64,000 nucleotides of DNA, taken from assembly GCA_000989955.1 (NCBI GenBank), contig LBTE01000006.1, positions 124,001 to 188,000 on the forward strand, read 5' to 3'. This DNA comes from a candidate division TM6 bacterium GW2011_GWF2_37_49. Lineage in GTDB: Bacteria > Babelota > Babeliae > Babelales > RVW-14. The notes beneath the pieces were generated by a model, which was not told the origin of the DNA, ran no database searches, and saw only the letters and a program-made list of their open reading frames with translations. Shown here one piece after another: positions 26,578 through 35,446 of this stretch (position 1 is its first letter; the number at the start of each line of letters is the position of its first letter). Made by a program: the position numbers and the translations under genes.

Positions 26578-27948
26578 TTAATATTCATCAACTTCATCTT
26601 CTGTTTTGTTTGTCCACCAATTTTTCACATCACCAATTAAGGCCAAAATCGTTGAGGCCAACATTACGTATGGAACGGCTTGCATGATCTTTGACTTTGA
26701 ATCGGCCGTTTCTACGTAATATTCAGCTATTCTTGTCAGCGCAATAAACAGCGTAAGAATTTGAGCGCATCGATCACTTGCAATAATACCAAGCTTTTCT
26801 TCCAACCGTCCAAACTTCACGCCTGAACGAATAACAGATGCTATGCCTTCAAAGTGTGGAGCCATTCGGCCAAATGATTTAACTATCGCTATTATTTTAT
26901 TAACTTTTTCATCATTGGCGTCAGCCAAAGCAGGGCTATGCTTATCGCTTAACTTATTGTACAACTTTTTCGACTTTACCAAAATATTGGCAAAATCGGC
27001 AATCATAAACATTTTTGAGCTGTCATCGAGCCAAGACTCATATGTTTTAAATTTTTGATTCTTTAACGCCATAAAATCATTGATTATTCGAGTTACATCA
27101 GCTGCTATGCCGGCCACCAGAGCTTTTTTGCTGCCAGCATCTTTTCGATCAAAAAATTGATTAGTCTCGATGGCGGCCAATCTAGCCACTGACGACCAAA
27201 ATTCGTTTCGGTTATTTTTAACTGAAGACCAGATGCGTTGAGCACCATCAATACAACCAGTATTACTATCTGCAAACCACGACGCTTGAGCCGCATGACG
27301 ATCGATCAAATTCGCCAACGAAGCTTCTATATTCGCATGCCAATCCCCTTGCTCATTGTCTTGGTCAGTTGCGTGTTCTACGTCGGCTATTTGTTGATTA
27401 AAAAAAATGCGCAGGTTGATACCATCAAGCCATTCCCATCCTTTATTTTTATCGTAGCATAAACGTACAAAACCGAAAGATTCGTTATATCCAATTGCTC
27501 CAACAAACGTATTTTTATCGTCAATTAAATAAAAAGACTGTCCACTTAAATAAGGGTGACTTTTTATTTCTTGATCAACTACGGCAACTTGTTTTTCTGA
27601 TAAATTGCTAATATTAATCTGATAACGACAATCAGTCTTTTGGCTTTCAACATCCGGCGCACCCAATGGCTTAATGCTGACTAGCTGCACAAACTGCAAG
27701 GACTTCGCATCAACGGGTTGCACAACGGGTTGCACAACGGGTTGCACAACGGGTTCCGTATCAGGCAATTCAGTCATTACATGTGCAAGCTCACCTTCAA
27801 ACGATTCGTCAGGAAGAGCAGGCTTGGCATTTTTAAAATCCTCAACATTTGTAGGGCTACCATGCATAGCCACCGCACCGTTAAAACCCACACAAGCAAG
27901 GGTAAACAACAATGACAAAAATGCTTTATTTTTCGTAAAATTAATCAT
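26578..27948 (-). CDS. Secreted protein of unknown function with VVQP repeats
   Basis: I do not recognise the family. Signal peptide MINFTKNKAFLSLLFTLACV with cleavage near AVAM (residue ~28). An acidic/proline linker then carries three VVQP units (residues ~65-76) encoded by a 12-base tandem repeat. A ~130-residue domain follows and a largely helical C-terminal half ends with a hydrophobic stretch (VMLASTILALIGDV, about 430-443), possibly a membrane anchor. It is transcribed away from repeat copy d. Exported or envelope location is inferred from the signal peptide only. Confidence 0.75.
   Translation of the reverse strand: MINFTKNKAFLSLLFTLACVGFNGAVAMHGSPTNVEDFKNAKPALPDESFEGELAHVMTELPDTEPVVQPVVQPVVQPVDAKSLQFVQLVSIKPLGAPDVESQKTDCRYQINISNLSEKQVAVVDQEIKSHPYLSGQSFYLIDDKNTFVGAIGYNESFGFVRLCYDKNKGWEWLDGINLRIFFNQQIADVEHATDQDNEQGDWHANIEASLANLIDRHAAQASWFADSNTGCIDGAQRIWSSVKNNRNEFWSSVARLAAIETNQFFDRKDAGSKKALVAGIAADVTRIINDFMALKNQKFKTYESWLDDSSKMFMIADFANILVKSKKLYNKLSDKHSPALADANDEKVNKIIAIVKSFGRMAPHFEGIASVIRSGVKFGRLEEKLGIIASDRCAQILTLFIALTRIAEYYVETADSKSKIMQAVPYVMLASTILALIGDVKNWWTNKTEDEVDEY
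27711..27758. repeat. 12-bp tandem repeat (three full units plus one partial)
   Basis: CAACGGGTTGCA is repeated at 27711-27722, 27723-27734 and 27735-27746, followed by CAACGGGTTCCG. It lies in the coding sequence of the secreted protein on the minus strand and encodes VVQP units. Unit number is likely variable between strains by slippage. Confidence 0.9.
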
Positions 27949-28077
27949 AAAATCGGCCTCCGTGTTAAATCTATAAATTTATTTAAAAAGTACTATCCAA
28001 CAGCACATTTAATTATCCTACATCAAATACAAAAAAAATAAAGCGGCTACAATATTTCAATTTGAAACACTTGAGCC

Positions 28078-28268
28078 AATTTTAAAATTTACCAAACATT
28101 GCTTCATGTCAAAACATGCATAGGTAGATTGATACATCGACTATGGTTTCTCGCATGAGGCTATTCATCAGAGCTACAAATAAAATGATGATTTTTTAGA
28201 CCCCGCCAGCAGCGTGCGATTGGATGGGGCTTGCCGAATTAAAATTTTCAAAATAATGAAAAATGCCT
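28078..28268 (+). repeat. Dispersed repeat, copy d (full length, plus)
   Basis: Starts AATTTTAAAATTTACC, includes ATGTCAAAACATG, CATCGACTATGG, TTTTTTAGACCCCGCC and ends near GAAAAATGCC. By-eye alignment with copy h (53113) shows about 18 mismatches over about 185 columns. It lies in a 650-base gap between divergent genes (26578 minus, 28599 plus), paired with an inverted fragment at 28331-28432. Confidence 0.85.
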
Positions 28269-28330
28269 CCGCTATTTACAGCTAGCTTCCAATCGTAGAT
28301 TTACAACCAAACGCAAAAAGCTAAACTAGG

Positions 28331-28432
28331 CACCTGAATAGTTGCATTTTTTTCAAAAATCATTCGAAAACATTCATCAGATCTCGGCTAGCAGGCGGGG
28401 GATCTAAAAATCATATTCTTGATGCATGTTTA
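28331..28432 (-). repeat. Dispersed repeat, copy e (inverted fragment facing copy d)
   Basis: The reverse complement reads CATGCATCAAGAATATG, GATTTTTAGATCCCCCGCC and TGCTAGCC, matching the central part of copy d in the opposite orientation. Together d and e form a loose long inverted pair upstream of the C11 peptidase genes. The remaining ~160 bases before 28599 are AT-rich; a TTGACT box at 28498-28503 is a weak promoter candidate. Confidence 0.5.
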
Positions 28433-28598
28433 AAATTTATTATTGCAAACAAAAACTCTATTAAACCATGCATTAATTATTTACAAATATAAAATTATTG
28501 ACTTCGGAGCCTCTATTTTTTTAGCTTAGAATTAGAGATGCAAATTCTATAAAAACTGTATTTGCACCTGCAATAATAATATTTAAGGAGGGGAGCTT

Positions 28599-30068
28599 AT
28601 GAAGTTTGTCAATAATGGTGTCTTTGGTTCAAAATTGATAAATTATTTAATATTAATAAATTTTTTATTAATATTTCCATTGTTGCCGGTGAGCTTAAAA
28701 ATTTCGGAAGGCTCAAAAAATTTGGTGAATTCAAAAGCTGATTGGACCTTGATGGTTTTTGTGCAAGCAAATAATAGCTTAAAAAATTTTGCGCAGACCA
28801 ATTTTGCAGCGATGGGCGCTATTGGGTCTTCCCCTGATTTGAACATTTTGGTTCAATGCTATTTTCCACAAAATGATGGTGTTTATCGATATAAAGTTGA
28901 AAAAAATAAAATGGTTTTAGATTCTCATATTCAGGAAGAAACAGATGGGACAACGTCGAAAGATCTTGTTGAATCATTTCGTTGGGCAGTAACCAAATAT
29001 CCTGCAAAAAAATATGCTTTAATTCTTTGGAATCACGGCATAGGAATATTGGATCCTGTTTGGGGTAAGATAAATCATTGGCAGTCTCCACAAAAATTTT
29101 ATATACAGGAGGAGATGTTGGCAATAAATCCAAGAATTCATATTAATGATCTGACTGTAGATTCAGCGATTACAAATACTGATCAAATGCTACAAATCGG
29201 AGATACCGCATTCACGGAAGAAGAGATAGCGCTTCTTGAAAAAGCAATTGACTCTGATTGCGGCGTGACTGAAGTATTACGAGGAATACTTTTTAATGAA
29301 CAAAGTAGAACATACATGACGAATCAGGCTTTTACTGAAGCCTTGCGACAAATAAAAAAAACTGTATTAAATGGAAAAAAAATAGATTTACTAGGCATGG
29401 ATGCATGCTTGATGGCAATGGTCGAAGTTGGCTACCAATCGCGTGAATTCGCTGATTATTTGGTGGCGTCTGAAGAATCTGAATTAGCGCATGGATGGGA
29501 CTATGAATCGCTCTGTAAAATGTTGAGTGAAAAGGCAGATCCGAAAATGGTTGCCTGTGGAATTGTTGCAAATTATGAACTTTTTTATAAAAACAAAATT
29601 AATTTTTATACGCTTTCTGCAATTGATCTTTCTCTCATGAATGAGGTAAAAACATGCATAGATGGCGTTATGAGGTCGTTACAAGAATGCAAGAATACTG
29701 ATAAAGCCGCTATAATTTCTTCAATTAAAAAAGCTCGCACTACATGTCAGCAATTTAGTGCTGCAAATTATATTGATTTGCACTCTTTCTTTGTTGACTT
29801 TCTCAATCAGATCAATCCACTCATTGCGTCGCGAACTAAACAAGACATTAAACCTCTTACTGATTTAAAGATTAGGCTACAAAAAAGCATATCTTTGTTA
29901 GAGCAAACAATTGTCGCTAATACCTCAGGAAAATTGCTTGCCAAGGCCCGTGGTCTTTCAATATACTTTCCGCTACACAACATAGATCGTTCTTATTTGC
30001 AAACTGAATTTTGTAAAAATTCTGATTGGACTACAATGATAACCGAGTTGTTGCCCGCTGTAAGTTAA
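28599..30068 (+). CDS. Clostripain-family (C11) cysteine peptidase, copy 1
   Basis: Secreted peptidase candidate. An N-terminal hydrophobic segment at residues 14-33 is a signal peptide or anchor. The C11 core follows: ADWTLMVFVQANNSL, KKYALILWNHGIG with the catalytic His near residue 148, and KKIDLLGMDACLMAM with the catalytic Cys near 268. Clostripain-type enzymes prefer Arg/Lys at P1 and often self-process. A strong ribosome binding site (AAGGAGGGGAG) precedes the ATG. A paralogue follows 100 bases downstream. Such peptidases are frequent in host-associated bacteria; target unknown. Confidence 0.85.
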   Translation: MKFVNNGVFGSKLINYLILINFLLIFPLLPVSLKISEGSKNLVNSKADWTLMVFVQANNSLKNFAQTNFAAMGAIGSSPDLNILVQCYFPQNDGVYRYKVEKNKMVLDSHIQEETDGTTSKDLVESFRWAVTKYPAKKYALILWNHGIGILDPVWGKINHWQSPQKFYIQEEMLAINPRIHINDLTVDSAITNTDQMLQIGDTAFTEEEIALLEKAIDSDCGVTEVLRGILFNEQSRTYMTNQAFTEALRQIKKTVLNGKKIDLLGMDACLMAMVEVGYQSREFADYLVASEESELAHGWDYESLCKMLSEKADPKMVACGIVANYELFYKNKINFYTLSAIDLSLMNEVKTCIDGVMRSLQECKNTDKAAIISSIKKARTTCQQFSAANYIDLHSFFVDFLNQINPLIASRTKQDIKPLTDLKIRLQKSISLLEQTIVANTSGKLLAKARGLSIYFPLHNIDRSYLQTEFCKNSDWTTMITELLPAVS

Positions 30069-30167
30069 AAAAATTTGTGAAAAATTAATAATTGATTTTC
30101 AAAGTATAAATTTTCTATGTTTTATTAGGGTTAATTTACTAAATTAATAAAACGTAGGAGATCTTTT

Positions 30168-31598
30168 ATGAAGAAATTTCTTTTGATTGCCACGATTCTA
30201 GCCACTTTGTATTGCAACAATATTTATTCTATGATACCTCGAGCCTTTTGGACTGTTATAAATTATATGGAAGCTGACAATACTTTGGCAGAATTTTCAT
30301 CTGTAGATATCGACGAAATGATACAAGGATTAAAAGATGCAGCTGTTGTAACAGATGCGCGAATTAATGTTTTGGTGCAGTTAGACCTTCCAAAAGAAAA
30401 TAAAACATGGCGGTTTAAAATAGAAGGCACCGGTAAAATTGAAGACGAATCTGTAAATCAAGCAATGGGTGCTGATCCTGAAAGGGAGTTGGTTGAAACG
30501 GCGCATTGGATCAGGTCAAAATATCAAGCAAATCATTATTTTTGGATTTTATGGAGTCACGGCAGTGGCATAGAAGATTATCGAAAAATAAGATCTTCGA
30601 ATGGTAAGATTAGGTTTATAAATTCATGGCTAGAGATCCCTGGATATCCAATAATTAAAGCGTCTTCACTTAAAAAAAATGAGACTCAGGAGCAAAAAAC
30701 TTGTAACGATAATGCATCCGAAGAAGATGATTTTAAAGGAATTCTTTACGACGATTCGCAACATTCTTGCTTGACAAATCAGGCCATGACATCGGCGTTT
30801 ACGCAAATTAGAGATATTTTAAAACCTGGCGACAAGCTTGATATTATTGGTATGGACGCATGTTTAATGGCAATGCTTGAGATCTTTTATCAGCTTAAAG
30901 ATTGTTTCCATTTTTTTGTTGGGTCACAACAACTTGAGCCTAGCAATGGCTGGGATTACACTCGACTTCTAGAGCCATTAGTCGAACGTGCTGATGCTAT
31001 TACGGCGGAAAATCTTAGTGCAATCGCAGTTGAAGCTTTTGGTGCTAGCTATGCAGCATCTTCAGAGCAAAATTATACACAGGCAGCTGTGGACTTATCA
31101 AAGGTTGAAGCTTTAAAAACACACATCGACGCCTTTGTCGCACTGGTTGATAAATGCGCTCAGTATAAACCTTCTACCATCAGCAAAGCAGTTATCAGTG
31201 CGCGCTTAAATACCTCATGCTTTGATAATACAAATTATATAGATTTATACTCATTTTTCAGCGAAATGCGAAAACTTATTGGCGGTTTAGTTGAAAAAAT
31301 AAATGAAGCAACCTGTTCTTGTTGGTGTAATCAACCACCAGCTGAATATGTTGATGCATTGAGGGCGCTGTTGGCAAATTTGGATGCAGGAATGCAATTA
31401 ATAAAAACTCAAGTTGTTATTCGCAATACATACGGACATAAATTTATTGTAGGACCTGATCAGTTGGCAAATGGAGTATCTATTTATTATCCAAACCCAC
31501 AAAAAGCCGCAACCGCTATTCATCGAAGTTATTATCAAATAATTTTTGCACAAAATTCAAGCTGGCTTAACTTTATTACACAATATCGTAAAAATTAA
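30168..31598 (+). CDS. Clostripain-family (C11) cysteine peptidase, copy 2
   Basis: Paralogue of the preceding gene with its own signal peptide (MKKFLLIATILATLYCNN). The catalytic His lies in YFWILWSHGSGI near residue 126 and the Cys in KLDIIGMDACLMAML near 228; the shared SCLTNQAM segment lies before the Cys. Both catalytic residues are kept, so it may be active. TAGGAGATC precedes the ATG. The intervening 100 bases contain a 9-bp inverted repeat (GTTTTATTA/TAATAAAAC, 30118-30152). Sequence outside the core is clearly diverged from copy 1, so this is not a recent duplication. Confidence 0.83.
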   Translation: MKKFLLIATILATLYCNNIYSMIPRAFWTVINYMEADNTLAEFSSVDIDEMIQGLKDAAVVTDARINVLVQLDLPKENKTWRFKIEGTGKIEDESVNQAMGADPERELVETAHWIRSKYQANHYFWILWSHGSGIEDYRKIRSSNGKIRFINSWLEIPGYPIIKASSLKKNETQEQKTCNDNASEEDDFKGILYDDSQHSCLTNQAMTSAFTQIRDILKPGDKLDIIGMDACLMAMLEIFYQLKDCFHFFVGSQQLEPSNGWDYTRLLEPLVERADAITAENLSAIAVEAFGASYAASSEQNYTQAAVDLSKVEALKTHIDAFVALVDKCAQYKPSTISKAVISARLNTSCFDNTNYIDLYSFFSEMRKLIGGLVEKINEATCSCWCNQPPAEYVDALRALLANLDAGMQLIKTQVVIRNTYGHKFIVGPDQLANGVSIYYPNPQKAATAIHRSYYQIIFAQNSSWLNFITQYRKN

Positions 31599-31768
31599 AT
31601 AATGATAAAATTTAAGCATTATTGATGGGTTTGGCAAGTTTACTCGAACACAAAGCCTACGTGAGAATAGCGTAAAACCGCCATGTAACGCAAAAGAGCG
31701 GCCCGCTTGTGTTATCCAAGCCTCTAGGGCATACTATAAATCACGAAAGAGGTGTAAACGCAATATTT

Positions 31769-33598
31769 ATGCGTTGTTTAATGATCATGATGTCAAAAAA
31801 TACAAAGCGTATAATCGGTATATTTATCTGTCTGCTAGCCCTTGGCGTCACCAGCTGGCTGGAGCTTTTTACGCAACAAAAACAGCATCTGATAGGCGCC
31901 GGTATTAATCGGGTATTTTTATTTTTACTCATTAACACTTGCATGCTGGTAATCGCTTTTTTGCTTTACATCATAATTCGCCAAAGCATTCGCCTATTCA
32001 TGGATTTACGCAAAGACCGTCCGGGATCAGTATTTAAACGTAATCTATTGTTTGCGTTCACACTTTTTTCGGTAATTCCATCGTTTTTTGTGTTTTTTAC
32101 AGCCGGGAAATTCATTGCCACAAGCATTGATGATTGGTTTGACGCTCGCATAGAATGCGGACTACAAAACGGACTAACTCTACACCAGCAACAAACGCAG
32201 TCCTTGCGCGCAAAATTGCTTATCGATGGGCAAAAAATATACGCTCAAGTCATGAAAAATCCAGACAACATCTCCACGGAATTTCAAAAAATTCAACAAC
32301 AATCGCCAGAGTTGGCCAAGTACACGCTATACATTTTGGGAATTACAAGACCAAATCTTATCGGCAAAATAAAGGATGAGATGCTAATTTGGCGTGAATA
32401 TCGCAAAGTCAACGATCGTACGACTCATCGATTAAAAAAAGAATTTTTGGACATTTTAAATTCCACAGAGAATGAAAACCCTTTCGATTTCTACGGGTCT
32501 TTGTACTTTGTTAAAAAGACTGAAGGGCTCTTTTTTATACTCGTACAGCGTTATCCAGAAAACATTCGCTATCCTCTGATTGAAATTCAAAACTCAATTT
32601 CTGACTACCAACAACTAAAATCTATTCGTAACCCAATATTTTTAAACTATATTTTCACCTTTATTCTTGTCACCCTTCTAATTCTATTTTTGTCGATTTG
32701 GTGTGCATTTTATTTTGCACGAGGCCTAGGACAACCAATTCAAGAGATGCTTTGTGTTATGAGCAAGATCAGGAGCGGAGACCTCAACGCACGCATTAAA
32801 CATCATCCGAATAATGATCTGCATCACCTTACAATCGGGCTTAACAAGATGACTGACGCCTTGCAGCAAGCAAATATGAAGATCGAAACACAAAATCAAG
32901 AAATGTTAAAGATTAATACGCTTAAAACGTGGCAGGAGGCCGCTAAACAAATGGCCCATGAAATAAAAAATCCTCTCACGCCAATTCAGCTTGCCACGCA
33001 ACGAATGCAACGAAAGTACTGCCAATTTTTGGAAAACGATCCAGCCTTTATTGACTGCACAAACACAATTTTAACGCAGGTAAAGATAATTCAGGGTCTT
33101 GTCTGGCACTTTTCAAGATTTGCCTCCATGCCTCAGCTTTATATGTGCCCAACGCAAATCAATGACCTAATCAAAGAATCGGTAGCGTTATACCAAATAA
33201 GTTATCCAGAAATCACTTTTGATTTAAACCTTGCAATAGACTTACCTATGATAAGCATCGATAAAAATAAAATGAAAAGGGTTTTCACAAACTTGCTTGA
33301 CAACAGCGTTCGCGCTATCCAAAAAATGGGCGCCACTGACGTTAAGCTAATAAAAATCGAATCTAGGTCATTGTTTGACCAAAAGCGCGTTTCAATAATA
33401 TTTTCGGACACAGGACCAGGTATAGCCAAAGACATGAAAAATAGGCTATTTTTACCATACGTTTCGACTGAAAAGAAAAATATGGGGCTTGGGCTGGCAA
33501 TAGTTCACGAAATAATATCCTTGCAGGGTGGCACAATTAAGCTAGAACCAGCAACGCTGGGCGCACGATTCATAATTGAGCTGCCGATTAAATCTTAA
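31769..33598 (+). CDS. NtrY-like membrane sensor histidine kinase
   Basis: Two or three N-terminal transmembrane helices precede a periplasmic or membrane-proximal sensor region. Another helix lies near residues 295-325, then HAMP (RGLGQPIQEMLCVM), the phospho-acceptor AAKQMAHEIKNPLTPIQLA with His near 395, the N box TNLLDNSVRAIQ, and G boxes SDTGPGIA and NMGLGLAIVHEI. The layout is that of NtrY. The start is uncertain: GTG 31709 is also in frame, while ATG 31769 or 31781 gives a better N-terminus; AAGAGGTG at 31746-31753 is the nearest ribosome-binding-like site. No response regulator lies nearby. Confidence 0.85.
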   Translation: MRCLMIMMSKNTKRIIGIFICLLALGVTSWLELFTQQKQHLIGAGINRVFLFLLINTCMLVIAFLLYIIIRQSIRLFMDLRKDRPGSVFKRNLLFAFTLFSVIPSFFVFFTAGKFIATSIDDWFDARIECGLQNGLTLHQQQTQSLRAKLLIDGQKIYAQVMKNPDNISTEFQKIQQQSPELAKYTLYILGITRPNLIGKIKDEMLIWREYRKVNDRTTHRLKKEFLDILNSTENENPFDFYGSLYFVKKTEGLFFILVQRYPENIRYPLIEIQNSISDYQQLKSIRNPIFLNYIFTFILVTLLILFLSIWCAFYFARGLGQPIQEMLCVMSKIRSGDLNARIKHHPNNDLHHLTIGLNKMTDALQQANMKIETQNQEMLKINTLKTWQEAAKQMAHEIKNPLTPIQLATQRMQRKYCQFLENDPAFIDCTNTILTQVKIIQGLVWHFSRFASMPQLYMCPTQINDLIKESVALYQISYPEITFDLNLAIDLPMISIDKNKMKRVFTNLLDNSVRAIQKMGATDVKLIKIESRSLFDQKRVSIIFSDTGPGIAKDMKNRLFLPYVSTEKKNMGLGLAIVHEIISLQGGTIKLEPATLGARFIIELPIKS

Positions 33599-33644
33599 CC
33601 TAAGTTGCTACCAATTAATCTGAACTAGTCTGATCTACAAAAAA

Positions 33645-33699
33645 AATGTACTCTCTCAGAAAGTGTTTATCGCATAAATTAAATCTGAGGAGAGTACAA
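33645..33699. repeat. Imperfect inverted repeat before an antitoxin-like remnant
   Basis: TGTACTCTCTCAG (33645-33657) pairs with CTGAGGAGAGTACA (33686-33699) with a single bulged base. The right arm contains GAGGAGAG just ahead of ATG 33700, so folding would hide the ribosome binding site, or the pair could be an operator for an autoregulating antitoxin. Confidence 0.5.
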
Positions 33700-33813
33700 T
33701 GCTTGATTTAAGCACAGTTTTTTATACATTATAAATGGGAAAATTGATACAGAGCTTGAATTAATAAAAGTACTCAGACTTTTAGGCTTGAAACTCGATA
33801 TTTTTACTGTTTA
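33700..33813 (+). pseudogene. Remnant of a HipB/XRE-type HTH antitoxin
   Basis: ATG 33700 starts MLDLSTVFYTL then stops. The next frame continues INGKIDTELELIKVLRLLGLKLDIFTV, ending at TAA 33813. Joined, this resembles the second half of a small HTH_XRE domain (ENGK..TELETLIKVLRALGLKLDI pattern, from memory of the family). The N-terminal half and any toxin partner are absent, and a frameshift separates the pieces, so it is a decayed fragment. Confidence 0.45.
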
Positions 33814-33814
33814 A

Positions 33815-33872
33815 TGCGTGTCGAACCATAACGAGCGCTCGAACCCTTCGACAAACTCATGGCGAGCGGCAT
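33815..33872. repeat. REP-like palindromic repeat
   Basis: CCCTTCGACAAACTCATGGC, preceded by an inverted partial match (GTCGAACCATAACGAGCGCTC), resembles the CCTTCGACAAGCTCAGGG-type intergenic palindromes found in many bacterial genomes. Only one copy is in the window. Confidence 0.4.
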
Positions 33873-33883
33873 GGACGTATAAA

Positions 33884-35329
33884 TCATGCAGTCAAGTGTT
33901 TGATTGCAAATTCTAAACGAGCAACAACAACCTCTTTGCCCAAAACATCAATTAAATGAAACAGGCTTGGCCCAACAGAAAGGCCGGTCAGAGCCAGACG
34001 AAGTGGATGAATCAGCTTGCCAGCGCCAATACCCAAAGCCTCGGCTTCCTGGCGAAGTCCAGCCTCAACGACTGCCGCATCAAAGCTGTCCAATTTTTTG
34101 TATCGTTCCAACAATGATTCCATGTATCGACCAGTATCTGCTGTCCAGCATTTTGCCTTGGCAGCTTCATCGAATGAATGCGGGGTTTTGTAAAAATACT
34201 GGCACAATTCAACAAAATCTTGTGGAAAAGTTACACGCTCGCGCATCAACCCAAAGACCTTTTTTAGGTGATCATCAGAAAAATGGTCCCAGTTCTTTTC
34301 TTTCAAAAACGGACGAACCAGTTCGATCAATTGCTCATCGGTTTTTGCGCGCAGATGCTGCTCATTCATCCATTTTAGTTTTTCAACGTCAAACACAGCT
34401 CCAGATTTGCCAACACGCTCGATAGTAAATTCATTGATCAGTTCATCAAGCGAGAATATCTCGCGAGTGTCGCCCGGGTTCCAACCAAGCAGTGCTACAA
34501 AATTTAGCAGGGCCTCTTTTAAATATCCTTTATCTCTGTAATCCTCGACTGCAACATCGCCTTGGCGCTTGCTCAATTTGCTACGATCAGGGTTTAAAAG
34601 CAGCGGCAGATGAGCAATTTTTGGCATATCCCAGCCAAAATATTTATAAAGCAAAACATGCTTTGGCGTGCTGGAAAGCCACTCCTCTCCACGAATGATA
34701 TGACTTATTTTCATAAAATGATCATCTACTACAGCGGCCAGATGATACGTTGGAAAGCCATCCGACTTCAAAATCACCTGATCATCAACATTTTTATAAG
34801 AAAAAATAATATCCCCACGAATCAAATCATTAAAACAAATATCGCCCTCCAGCGGAATCTTCATACGAACAACAAATTTTTCGCCGCTATCAACACGTTT
34901 TTTTGTCTCGGCCGCATCCAAGTCTCTGCAGTGTCGATCGTAAGCAGTTGGCAGCTTAGCAGCAGTTTGCTGCTGCCTCAAAAGATCTAGGCGCTCTGAT
35001 GAGCAGAAGCAATAATAAGCATCACCATGCTGCACCAGCTGATGAGCATGCTTTTGAAAAACGTCTACTTTTTCGGACTGGATGTACGGGCCGAATGGAC
35101 CACCAACCTCTGGTCCCTCATCAAAATCTAGGCCAGCCCAGCGCAAGGTTGCAATCAAATTTTCGACAGCACCATCTGTCAAACGGTTTTGATCTGTATC
35201 CTCGATGCGCAAAACAAATTTGCCATTATTTTTTTTTGCATACAAATAGGCATACAATGCTGTTCTTAGACCACCAACGTGCAGAAACCCGGTTGGGCTT
35301 GGGGCAAATCTTGTGCGGATCTCATTCAT
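33884..35329 (-). CDS. gltX: Glutamyl-tRNA synthetase
   Basis: Class I aminoacyl-tRNA synthetase charging tRNA-Glu. The HIGH-type motif is in TRFAPSPTGFLHVGG at residues 5-19, and the KMSKS-type motif is KLSKRQG near residue 253. The catalytic domain and C-terminal anticodon-binding region are full length (481 residues). LRIEDTDQNR near residue 40 is typical of GltX. The minus-strand gene stands alone, with the toxin-antitoxin-like remnant at its 3' end and an M48-like gene divergent from its 5' end. Confidence 0.95.
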   Translation of the reverse strand: MNEIRTRFAPSPTGFLHVGGLRTALYAYLYAKKNNGKFVLRIEDTDQNRLTDGAVENLIATLRWAGLDFDEGPEVGGPFGPYIQSEKVDVFQKHAHQLVQHGDAYYCFCSSERLDLLRQQQTAAKLPTAYDRHCRDLDAAETKKRVDSGEKFVVRMKIPLEGDICFNDLIRGDIIFSYKNVDDQVILKSDGFPTYHLAAVVDDHFMKISHIIRGEEWLSSTPKHVLLYKYFGWDMPKIAHLPLLLNPDRSKLSKRQGDVAVEDYRDKGYLKEALLNFVALLGWNPGDTREIFSLDELINEFTIERVGKSGAVFDVEKLKWMNEQHLRAKTDEQLIELVRPFLKEKNWDHFSDDHLKKVFGLMRERVTFPQDFVELCQYFYKTPHSFDEAAKAKCWTADTGRYMESLLERYKKLDSFDAAVVEAGLRQEAEALGIGAGKLIHPLRLALTGLSVGPSLFHLIDVLGKEVVVARLEFAIKHLTA

Positions 35330-35446
35330 TTTTTTAACTCCTAAAATCTATGTTTTTATTAAAATTTAAATGCTTTTAGTTTAAAGTTATAGCAGACAGT
35401 AGTAATTTTATCAAATTAACACAGGTAATCTGAAGCCCTGGTAACC

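Noticed and set aside
31600..31768. Possible structured leader or small RNA before the histidine kinase
   Set aside because: Short stems can be drawn, but none of the known riboswitch, SRP, 6S or tmRNA signatures is present.
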